Of a DNA stretch of 9,201 bases, positions 1-5,985 are shown in pieces. Made by a program: the position numbers and the translations under genes. The notes beneath the pieces are model-generated. The model was not told the DNA's origin. It ran no database searches and worked only from the letters and a program-made list of their open reading frames with translations. The first letter of the stretch is position 1, and every line of letters starts with the position of its first letter. This stretch comes from DASQTB01 sp035642095 (GTDB taxonomy: Bacteria > Actinomycetota > UBA4738 > CALAEC01). Location: assembly GCA_035642095.1 (NCBI GenBank), contig DASQTB010000098.1:1-9201 (forward strand). The letters run 5' to 3'.

Positions 1-514
1 TCAGCGATTCGTGGAAGTTCCCGATGTTCGTGGTTCCGTCTCCCAGGAAGCACACGGCCACCTGATCGGTTCCTCGTGCCTGGGAGGACCATGCCGCGCC
101 GGCGGCCACCGGCATGTGGGAGCCGACGATGGCATACGAGCCCATCATGTTGTGCTCCACGCTGGTCAGATGCATCGAGCCCCCCTTGGCGTGCAGGAGA
201 CCGGTCCGGCGGCCGAGGAGCTCGCCCAGGACGGCGGCCATGGGGACCCCGCGGGCTAGGGTGTGCGCGTGTCCCCGGTAGGTCGCGAAGCTGTAGTCGT
301 CGGGACGCATCGCCAGGCCGAATCCCGCGGCGATGGCCTCCTGCCCGAGCGACAGGTGGCTGGTCCCCTTGACCAGGTTGTCCAGGAACAGCCCGTGGGC
401 CCGTTCCTCGAAGTAGCGCATCTCCACGATCCCTCGGTAGAGCGCCAACCTCGTCGACTCGTCCAGCTCCACGGTACGCTCGGCTGTGGATGGGCCCGTC
501 TTCACGGTAGCCAT
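1..514 (-). CDS. Thiamine-diphosphate-dependent dehydrogenase E1 subunit alpha (pyruvate/acetoin dehydrogenase type), partial, 3' end outside window
   Basis: The reverse strand reads open from ATG at 514 to the left edge, giving 171 codons of a protein that is normally about 320-350 residues, so the C-terminal half is missing. It matches the E1 alpha fold: YRGIVEMRYFEERA near residue 25, a SHLSLGQEAIAAG segment, RGHAHTLARGV, the HAKGGSMHL loop, and the ThDP/Mg motif GDG (158-160) followed by TTNIGNFHESL. This subunit pairs with E1 beta to decarboxylate a 2-oxo acid, or acetoin, and pass the acyl group to a lipoyl E2 in the cytoplasm. An AGGGGG ribosome site lies about 6 nt before the ATG. A TACTAT -10-like hexamer (563-558, minus) is a possible promoter. 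It is divergent from the MmgE/PrpD gene. Pyruvate, branched-chain oxo-acid and acetoin enzymes cannot be told apart from this half; the beta and E2 genes would lie off the left edge. Confidence 0.9.
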   Translation of the reverse strand, partial: MATVKTGPSTAERTVELDESTRLALYRGIVEMRYFEERAHGLFLDNLVKGTSHLSLGQEAIAAGFGLAMRPDDYSFATYRGHAHTLARGVPMAAVLGELLGRRTGLLHAKGGSMHLTSVEHNMMGSYAIVGSHMPVAAGAAWSSQARGTDQVAVCFLGDGTTNIGNFHESL

Positions 515-653
515 GGTCGACCCCCTGATAATGACACTGAACAACCTGAGGGAGAGGATAGTACCGATTCGGGCGAAGCGGCAAGTGGACGTCTGATCGT
601 CGGTTTGGTTCCAAAGTATGATGTTGACTCATTTCTTCGGGGGGCCGTAGCCT
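515..653. promoter_or_regulatory. Divergent promoter region between E1 alpha and MmgE/PrpD genes
   Basis: This 139 bp gap must carry the start signals for both divergent genes and is visibly more AT-rich than its surroundings. On the plus strand TATGAT (617-622, five of six matches to the -10 consensus) would start a leader of about 25 nt carrying a GGGGGG ribosome site (639-644) before ATG 654. Alternatively TTGACT (624-629), an 18 bp gap and TAGCCT (648-653) would put the mRNA start on the second ATG (660), giving a leaderless message. On the minus strand TACTAT (563-558) is the best -10 for the E1 alpha gene. No convincing operator palindrome was found. The hexamers are weak individually and were read by eye. 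Confidence 0.35.
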
Positions 654-2132
654 ATGGCTATGGGTGGCCGGGCCGGCAGGTCGGGAGGTGGGCGATCGGG
701 GCGGACGGCCGACACGGATCTGGGAGCTGCGCCCGAGGCCCCAGCCCGTCCGGATCCATCGATCACGGCCCGGCTGGCGGCCTGGGCCGGGGGATTTGGA
801 GTAGAGGGAACTCCGGACGAGCTGGGAGCTGTGGTGCGGCACCGGCTCCTCGACTACGCGGCCAACATCCTGGGCGGCGCGGACCAGCCTTCCGTGGCCC
901 GCCTGGTGCGCTACGTTCGCCGGTTTCCGGGCGAGATCCCGCTCCCGGACGGCTCCTCGACCTCTCCAGAGGGGGCCGCGCTGGTCTACGGCGCCGCCGC
1001 CCACGCCATCGAGTCCGACGATACTCACCAGCCTTCGTCCAGTCATCCGGGGGCGGTCGTCTTCTCCACGGTCGTCCCCCTCGCGGTTGCCCACGGGGTC
1101 GGATGGCCATCGCTGGTCCGGGCCACCGTCGTGGGGTACGAGGTGATGGGACGGATCGGCCGGGCCAGCGGGCCGGCCGGGGAGTACGCGCGGGGATTCC
1201 ATCCGACGGGCACCGTGGGAGCGTTCGCCGGGGCCGCCGCCGCGGGAGTCCTCCTGGGTGCCGACGTGGAGCAGCTGACCGATGCTTTGGGGATCGCCGG
1301 GAGCCTCTCCTCGGGATCGATGAGCTACCTCACGAACGGTTCGTGGACCAAGCACCTCCACCCGGGGTGGGCCGCACACGGGGGGATCATCGCCGCCGCG
1401 CTGGCCATCGACGGGTACCGGGGACCGGATCGGGTGCTGGAGCGGCCGCACGGTTACTTCGCGGGCCACTCCGACGTCCCGGATCCGGCCGCGGCGCTGG
1501 CCTCCCTCGGGTCCCCGCCCTACGTGATCGAGCGAACCAGTCTCAAGGCCCACGGCTGCTGCCGGTATGAGCAGGCTGCCATCGACGCCATCTTGGATCT
1601 GCGCCGGCAGTACCAAGTGGTCCCCGACGACGTGTCCCAGGTCCGGGTCGGGGTGCTCCGGGCGGGGTGGGACATCGTCGCGGCTCCGGCGGACCGGAAA
1701 CGGCGGCCGGCGAACTCGGTCGATGCCCAGTTCAGCATGCCCTTCGGTGCCGCCGTGGCCCTCCTGTACGGAAAGGCCTCACGCCACGAGCACACCGAAG
1801 CACACGTGCGTGACCCCCGGGTGATCTCGCTGATGGATCGGGTCGAGTGCTTCACGGACCCCTCACTGGACGAGGAGTTCCCGGCGAAGTGGCCGGCGGT
1901 CGTGGAGCTCCGCCTCAGGGACGGCCGAGAGATCTCCGCCCGGGTAGACCATCCGCAGGGTGACCCCGAGAACCCATTGACCTTCGAGGAGGTGGGGGCC
2001 AAGCTCCACGATGTTGCCTCCGCGGTGGACGAGCAGGAACGGACGACCGTGATCGAGGCCATCGGGGCGCTGCCGCAGAGGGGCGACCTTGCCGGCCTTC
2101 GCGACGCCCTGGCCGCGGCGTGGTCTCGATGA
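654..2132 (+). CDS. MmgE/PrpD family protein (2-methylcitrate dehydratase-like)
   Basis: A 492-residue cytoplasmic protein of the family that includes 2-methylcitrate dehydratase PrpD, MmgE and cis-aconitate decarboxylase. Members dehydrate or decarboxylate tricarboxylic acids and related hydroxy acids. Family landmarks in order are the DDTH motif (122-125, usually DFDDTH), the GFHPTGT glycine-rich helix start (181-187), KHLHPGW (233-239) in the catalytic pocket, HGCCRYEQ (300-307, like the usual KPYPCCRYTH) and a late NSVDAQFSMPF segment. The first 36 residues are Gly/Arg/Ala/Pro-rich and precede the usual start of the fold at about SITARLAAWA, which accounts for the length above the usual 450-460. 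No later ATG or GTG fits better; ATG 660 is an equally good start. The stop (2130-2132) lies just before the aldehyde dehydrogenase gene, so the two are probably co-transcribed. With no prpB or prpC in view, a methylcitrate-cycle role is not supported and the substrate is unknown. Confidence 0.9.
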   Translation: MAMGGRAGRSGGGRSGRTADTDLGAAPEAPARPDPSITARLAAWAGGFGVEGTPDELGAVVRHRLLDYAANILGGADQPSVARLVRYVRRFPGEIPLPDGSSTSPEGAALVYGAAAHAIESDDTHQPSSSHPGAVVFSTVVPLAVAHGVGWPSLVRATVVGYEVMGRIGRASGPAGEYARGFHPTGTVGAFAGAAAAGVLLGADVEQLTDALGIAGSLSSGSMSYLTNGSWTKHLHPGWAAHGGIIAAALAIDGYRGPDRVLERPHGYFAGHSDVPDPAAALASLGSPPYVIERTSLKAHGCCRYEQAAIDAILDLRRQYQVVPDDVSQVRVGVLRAGWDIVAAPADRKRRPANSVDAQFSMPFGAAVALLYGKASRHEHTEAHVRDPRVISLMDRVECFTDPSLDEEFPAKWPAVVELRLRDGREISARVDHPQGDPENPLTFEEVGAKLHDVASAVDEQERTTVIEAIGALPQRGDLAGLRDALAAAWSR

Positions 2133-2155
2133 ACGACGAGTCGGAGGAGAGTGTG

Positions 2156-3628
2156 ATGGAACGGTTCATGCACCGGATCGGATCAGAGGACGTCGTCCCG
2201 ACCAAGGGCGAGTACCTCTCCACCTACAATCCCGTCACCGCCGAACCCTGGGGAGAGATCGCTCGGGGGACGGAGCCGGACATCGATCAGGCCGTCTCCG
2301 CCGCGGCCAAGGCCTTCGCCACCTGGGCCAAGACGCCGCCATCCGCTCGAGCCGAGCTCCTGTGGCGCTTGGGCGACGTGATCGCAGAGCACGGCGAGGA
2401 CCTGGCCCGTCTGGAAGCCATGGACATCGGCAAGGTCATCCGCGAGATGCGAGGGCAGATGCAGGGGCTTCCCCGGTGGTACCGCTACTTTGCCGGACAG
2501 ACCCACAACCTCCAGGGTTCCGTCATCCCGCTCGACAAGCCGAGTGTCTTCAACTACACGCGTCGAGACCCGTTCGGCGTGGTGGCGATCATCCCTCCGT
2601 TCAACAGCCCCATCCTCCTGACCTCGTTCGCGCTCGGTCCGGCCCTGGCGTCGGGGAACACGGCGGTGGTGAAGCCGTCGGAGCACGCCTCCGCTGCCGT
2701 GGTGCTGTTCGCCAGGCTGTTCGACGAGGCCGGGTTTCCGCCGGGGGTCGTCAACGTCGTCACGGGCCTGGGCCCGGAGGCCGGCGACGCCCTGGTGGGC
2801 CACCCGGAGGTCCGCAAGGTCGTGTTCACGGGCGGCGTGGAGACCGCCAAGCGGGTGGCTGCCCGTGCGGCTGAAGGGGTCAAGCCGACGATCCTGGAGC
2901 TCGGGGGGAAGTCAGCGAACATTATCTTTCCCGACGCCGACGTGTCCTCCGCAGTCAACGGCGTGATCGCCGGCATCTTCGCCGCGGCGGGCCAGACGTG
3001 CCTCGCGGGGTCACGCCTGCTCGTCCACGAGGAGGTCGCGGACCAAGTGGTGGAAGCCATCTCCGAGCGCGCCAGGACCATCGTGCTGGGAGATCCCCTC
3101 CAGGACCAGACCGAGATGGGACCGGTGGCCCAGCCGGGCATCCGCGACCGTGCCGGCGAGCGGGTGCGGGGGGCGCTGGCGGTGGGGGCGGTGGCCACCG
3201 CCGGTGGCGAGCTGGAGACCGTAGCGGACCGGGAAGGCTGGTTCTTCCCGCCCACGGTGCTCGACAACGTCACCAACGACATGCCCGTGGCTCGAGAGGA
3301 GCTGTTCGGTCCCGTCCTGAGCGTGATCCGTTTCTCCGGCGAGGAGGAGGCGGTCACGATCGCGAACGACTCACCGTTCGGATTGGCTGCCGGGCTGTGG
3401 ACCCGCGACCTCAACCGTGCCCACCGGATGGCCGACGCGCTGGAAGCCAGCTTCGTGTGGATCAACACCTACCGCGCCCTGAGCTACGCCTCTCCCTTCG
3501 GGGGCCGGAAGCTGAGCGGCTACGGTCGTGAGCTGGGCCGAGAGGGCCTGCTCGAGTTCACGCAGACGAAGAGCGTCTGGGTCGAGACGTCGGAGGAGCC
3601 GATGGGCGACCCGTTCGTGCTCCGGTAG
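2156..3628 (+). CDS. NAD(P)-dependent aldehyde dehydrogenase
   Basis: A 490-residue enzyme of the class I/II aldehyde dehydrogenase superfamily, oxidising an aldehyde to its acid in the cytoplasm. Seen in order: PPFNSP with the oxyanion-hole Asn (150), the cofactor Lys in VVKPSE (173), FTGGVETAKRV of the dinucleotide fold, the general base Glu in LELGGKSAN (248), the catalytic Cys in GQTCLAGSR (282), the REELFGPVL motif and a C-terminal FGGRKLSGYGRELG. All key residues and full length are present, so it should be active. The ATG at 2156 is chosen because GGAGGAGA (2143-2150) ends 5 nt before it. ATG 2129, which overlaps the upstream TGA as ATGA, and GTG 2120 are in frame but lack a ribosome site. 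It lies 23 bp after the MmgE/PrpD stop and is followed 50 bp later by a nitrilase remnant, suggesting a former three-gene operon. FTGGVET resembles betaine-aldehyde/semialdehyde-type members, but substrate cannot be assigned. Confidence 0.95.
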   Translation: MERFMHRIGSEDVVPTKGEYLSTYNPVTAEPWGEIARGTEPDIDQAVSAAAKAFATWAKTPPSARAELLWRLGDVIAEHGEDLARLEAMDIGKVIREMRGQMQGLPRWYRYFAGQTHNLQGSVIPLDKPSVFNYTRRDPFGVVAIIPPFNSPILLTSFALGPALASGNTAVVKPSEHASAAVVLFARLFDEAGFPPGVVNVVTGLGPEAGDALVGHPEVRKVVFTGGVETAKRVAARAAEGVKPTILELGGKSANIIFPDADVSSAVNGVIAGIFAAAGQTCLAGSRLLVHEEVADQVVEAISERARTIVLGDPLQDQTEMGPVAQPGIRDRAGERVRGALAVGAVATAGGELETVADREGWFFPPTVLDNVTNDMPVAREELFGPVLSVIRFSGEEEAVTIANDSPFGLAAGLWTRDLNRAHRMADALEASFVWINTYRALSYASPFGGRKLSGYGRELGREGLLEFTQTKSVWVETSEEPMGDPFVLR

Positions 3629-3678
3629 GAAACCCCGGGCGCGCCAGAGGGTCCACCAGGATCGGAAGGAGAACGGAC

Positions 3679-3800
3679 AAGGCGAACGAGCAATTCCCCA
3701 TCCGGCTGGCCGCCGCGCAAGTGGCTCCGGTCATCCTGGACGGGACGCGACGGTGGAGAAGGCCTGCGAGGTGATCCGGGAGGCAGGCCGCAGCGGGGCG
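3679..3800 (+). pseudogene. Nitrilase 5' remnant (start lost, frameshifted, truncated)
   Basis: Reading from AAG at 3679 gives ANEQFPIRLAAAQVAPVILD, the first beta strand and turn of the nitrilase branch of the carbon-nitrogen hydrolase superfamily (typical form: RVAAVQAAPVFLD). After 3741 that frame runs into TGA at 3772-3774, but shifting by one base from 3744 continues the family exactly: DATVEKACEVIREAG-RSGA, the first helix. A single lost C (GACCGG to GACGGG) explains the shift. The codon where a start belongs is AAG, and a good ribosome site, GGAAGGAG (3664-3671), stands 7 nt before it, so an ATG-to-AAG change is likely. Homology stops at about 3800, before the FPE motif with the catalytic Glu; the Lys and Cys regions (roughly 280 residues) are absent and the EamA gene's stop follows 20 bp on. 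It cannot encode an enzyme. The position points to an old operon with the aldehyde dehydrogenase. Confidence 0.8.
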
Positions 3801-3819
3801 ACTCGGGGAGGCGGTCTCC

Positions 3820-4812
3820 TTAGGGGGTCAGGATGATCAGGAGCCCGCCGCCGACGACCAGCGCGGCCCCGAACCACAGGGCGGGGGTAACCCGCTCCAG
3901 GTGACGGCCGGCGACGATCGGCGCCAGCACCATCACGGTCGGCACGGCCAGCAGGCTGAGGGCCAGGACCGCAGCGATGGACGTGTGGTCCAGCGCCTGC
4001 CACCGGAACCACGTGGCCAGGGCCACGACCACGCCGGCCGCTGCCTTCCATCCCCACGCGCCCCGGCCCCACTGAGCATGGGCCCCCCTCTTCGTCTGGC
4101 GCCGGACGATGAGCGAGATCGTGTACGCGGCCACGGCCGCGACCATGCTCACGGAGACCCCCACCAGGGGCGAGGGGAGACCCTTGAGGCCCTCCACGAT
4201 CGGGATCGGACTGACCGCCCACGCCAGGGCGGTACCCAGCCCGAAGGCCGAGCCCGTGAGCACGTCGGCTCGTGACCGGACGACCCGGACCAGGCCGCCG
4301 CGGTTTCGGGGGGGCGCCTCGGCAGGGGCCCCCCCCTCGAGGGGGGGGACCACCGCCGGCTCGACCGCGTTCCTCGGCGATTCCCGCTGCTGGTCCGCCG
4401 CCACCACGTAGACCCCTGCCATCATCACGAACAGCCCGATCAGCGTGAGAACACCGGGCAGCTCCTGGATCGTGAAGGCAGCGATCACCGTGCCGAAGAG
4501 CGGGTTCGTCGATATAAGAGGACTGGTCTTGGCGGCGCCGATGCGTTTCTGGCTGGCGTTCAGCAGCGTCCACCCGACGTAGAAGTGGATCAAGCCAGCC
4601 ACCGCGAAGTTGAACAGGGCCCAGGCCGATGCGTCCGAGATCACCGACAGGTCCTCCACCACGGCGGTGATCGCGATGAGGACGCCGGTGCTGATCAGGA
4701 GCAGGAGGAACGTCGAACGGTAGACGTCCATCTGCTCTAGGGTGCGGCGATTGATCGACTGGAACAACCCAAACCCGATCCCGGATACGGCCGCCCATAC
4801 GGCTCCGGTCAT
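3820..4812 (-). CDS. EamA/DMT-superfamily transporter
   Basis: A 330-residue inner-membrane protein with two EamA repeats of about five hydrophobic helices each: residues 1-138 (with the GWTLLNASQKRIGAAKTSPLISTNPLFG stretch split over helices 3-4) and 187-330 (ending VVGGGLLIILTP). Members of the drug/metabolite transporter superfamily exchange or export small metabolites; the direction and substrate here are unknown. The two repeats are joined by an unusually long, charged, Pro/Gly-rich linker (about 140-185), and the DNA coding for it contains a perfect 20-bp C8/G8 palindrome. ATG 4812 (MTGAVWAA) is chosen with GGGGCGG about 6 nt upstream; GTG 4827 would add five residues. The gene is convergent to the nitrilase stub, its TAA (3822-3820) lying about 20 bp from the end of the stub, and divergent from the HIBADH-like gene. 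It may carry a substrate or product of the flanking enzymes. Confidence 0.88.
   Translation of the reverse strand: MTGAVWAAVSGIGFGLFQSINRRTLEQMDVYRSTFLLLLISTGVLIAITAVVEDLSVISDASAWALFNFAVAGLIHFYVGWTLLNASQKRIGAAKTSPLISTNPLFGTVIAAFTIQELPGVLTLIGLFVMMAGVYVVAADQQRESPRNAVEPAVVPPLEGGAPAEAPPRNRGGLVRVVRSRADVLTGSAFGLGTALAWAVSPIPIVEGLKGLPSPLVGVSVSMVAAVAAYTISLIVRRQTKRGAHAQWGRGAWGWKAAAGVVVALATWFRWQALDHTSIAAVLALSLLAVPTVMVLAPIVAGRHLERVTPALWFGAALVVGGGLLIILTP
4329..4348. repeat. Perfect 20-bp palindrome: eight C, TCGA, eight G
   Basis: Within the EamA gene the plus strand reads eight C, TCGA, eight G, a perfect self-complementary sequence with two homopolymer runs; another G7 run lies about 30 bp away near 4310. 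On the coding (minus) strand it encodes part of the Pro/Gly linker (PPLEGG) between the two membrane halves. Homopolymers of this length are prone to replication slippage, and a one-base change would disrupt the second half of the transporter. The reading frame is open as given. Confidence 0.7.
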
Positions 4813-5052
4813 CGTCGACCGCCCCACGTCCGTACCGGAGACGCGGCGTCAGGCCCGGTGGCCGAACCGGTGATGGAGGCTCCGGGCACGATCCCGCCGG
4901 CCATCGACGGGGGAGGATGGCGTCTGATGACTTGACAGTTTCCACAGGGGAGTGGTCCGATCGTCGGAGGGGCCCCCGGGCATCGGCCGGGGACGGCGGA
5001 CATCGCCGGCCGATGCGAGAATTCGGGGCATGGTCCAGCAGGAGGGTGCCTC
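4813..5052. promoter_or_regulatory. Divergent control region between EamA and HIBADH-like genes
   Basis: About 240 bp without a gene. It contains TTGACA (4932-4937), a perfect -35 hexamer, but only a weak TCCGAT-like partner 18 bp on. It also contains an 11-bp perfect inverted repeat (4980-4990 / 5006-5016) and GAGAAT (5017-5022), a four-of-six -10 match that directly abuts the repeat. Downstream, AGGAGG (5040-5045) is the ribosome site of the HIBADH-like gene. The XRE-cupin regulator encoded three genes further on is the obvious candidate to bind here, though this is inference. No clear promoter for the EamA gene was recognised on the minus strand. Confidence 0.4.
4980..5016. repeat. 11-bp perfect inverted repeat with 15-nt spacer, candidate operator
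   Basis: GCATCGGCCGG (4980-4990) is matched exactly by CCGGCCGATGC (5006-5016), with 15 nt between the arms. The right arm ends immediately before a possible -10 hexamer, so a protein bound across the repeat would cover the promoter; as RNA it would form an 11-bp GC-rich stem. There is no T-run after it, so it is not a usual intrinsic terminator. No second copy was found in the window. Confidence 0.6.
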
Positions 5053-5931
5053 GTGACCGCGATCGGATTCGTGGGGCTCGGGGTCATGGGCGGCAGGATA
5101 GCGCAGCGCCTGTTGGCGGCTGGCCACACGGTCGCAGGCTACAACCGGACGCCGGCCAGGGTGGAGTGGTTGGCCGAGCTCGGGATGACGGTGGTGGAGG
5201 CCCCCCGAGAGGCGGCGGAACCTTCCGAGATGGTCTTCAGCATGGTTGCCGACTCGGAGGCGCTTCGGTCGGTCGTCGAAGGGCCGGATGGGATCATGGC
5301 GGGGCTCGGCCCGGGCAAGGTCTATGCAGACATGAGCACGGTCAGCCCCGCGGTGAGCCGGGAGATCGCCCACCGGGTCGCTGCCACCGGCGCCCGGATG
5401 CTGGATGCCCCAGTGTCGGGCAGCGTCAGCACGTTGGAGAAAGGGGAGCTGGCCATCTTCGTCGGCGGCGAAAAGGAGGCCTTCGAGCGCGCTCGTCCCG
5501 TTCTGCTCCAGGTGGGGCCGAGGGTCACCCGCGTGGGAGGTTCCGGCCACGCCCTGTTGTTGAAGATCGCGCACAACCTGAACCTCACCGCGCAGATCCT
5601 CGCGCTCAGCGAAGCGGTGGTGCTCGCGGAGAAGGCCGGGATCCCGCCCGAGACGGCGGTGGAGGTACTCCTGGATACTGTCATCGCCTCCGACATGATG
5701 AGGTACCGAGGCCCATTCCTCCTTCGGCTTCCCGAGGAGGCCTGGTTCGACGTGAACATGATGCAGAAGGACCTCCTGCTTGCCCTGGACGCTGGTCGGG
5801 AGCTGGATGTGTCTCTGCCCACCACCGCGCTGGCCAACGAGATGCTCACCTCCGCCCGGGCTATGGGGCTGGAGAAGGAGGACTTCGCGGCCGTGTTCCA
5901 CGTGCTCCGAAAGATGTCCGGGCTGACTTGA
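5053..5931 (+). CDS. NAD(P)-binding 3-hydroxyisobutyrate dehydrogenase-family protein (beta-hydroxyacid dehydrogenase)
   Basis: A 292-residue cytoplasmic oxidoreductase of the beta-hydroxyacid dehydrogenase family (3-hydroxyisobutyrate, tartronate semialdehyde and related enzymes), which interconvert a beta-hydroxyacid and its semialdehyde or keto form using NAD(P). The Rossmann motif GLGVMG is at 8-13, the substrate loop DAPVSGS at 118-124, and the catalytic Lys with its partner Asn is in KIAHN (K171, N175), all at the usual spacing. Length is normal. After DAPVSG the common G-x-x-G-A is replaced by SVSTLEKGEL, so substrate may differ from classical HIBADH. The start is GTG 5053 with AGGAGG 7 nt upstream. 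It is the first gene of a plus-strand group with a broken amidohydrolase (54 bp on) and an XRE-cupin regulator. The MmgE/PrpD protein and aldehyde dehydrogenase nearby fit a shared route for hydroxy- or oxo-acids, but this is inference. Confidence 0.92.
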   Translation: MTAIGFVGLGVMGGRIAQRLLAAGHTVAGYNRTPARVEWLAELGMTVVEAPREAAEPSEMVFSMVADSEALRSVVEGPDGIMAGLGPGKVYADMSTVSPAVSREIAHRVAATGARMLDAPVSGSVSTLEKGELAIFVGGEKEAFERARPVLLQVGPRVTRVGGSGHALLLKIAHNLNLTAQILALSEAVVLAEKAGIPPETAVEVLLDTVIASDMMRYRGPFLLRLPEEAWFDVNMMQKDLLLALDAGRELDVSLPTTALANEMLTSARAMGLEKEDFAAVFHVLRKMSGLT

Positions 5932-5985
5932 TGGTGCAGCCCCCCCGTGCGACATCGTCGCGCCAGTTGAGGAAGGGAGGAACCA

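Noticed and set aside
263..1570. Long open frame (435 codons) on the plus strand spanning the divergent promoter and the MmgE/PrpD gene
   Set aside because: It is antisense to the E1 alpha start and out of frame with MmgE/PrpD; its translation is Arg/Gly/Pro-rich with no family motif, a shadow typical of high-GC DNA.
3731..4945. Long minus-strand open frame over the EamA gene
   Set aside because: Proline/arginine-rich shadow; the EamA frame has clear hydrophobic helices and family motifs.
595..4967. Shared 9-mer GATCGTCGG at 595-603 and 4959-4967, one in each divergent region, as a common operator
   Set aside because: Not symmetric and short; a match of this length between two GC-rich regions is plausible by chance.
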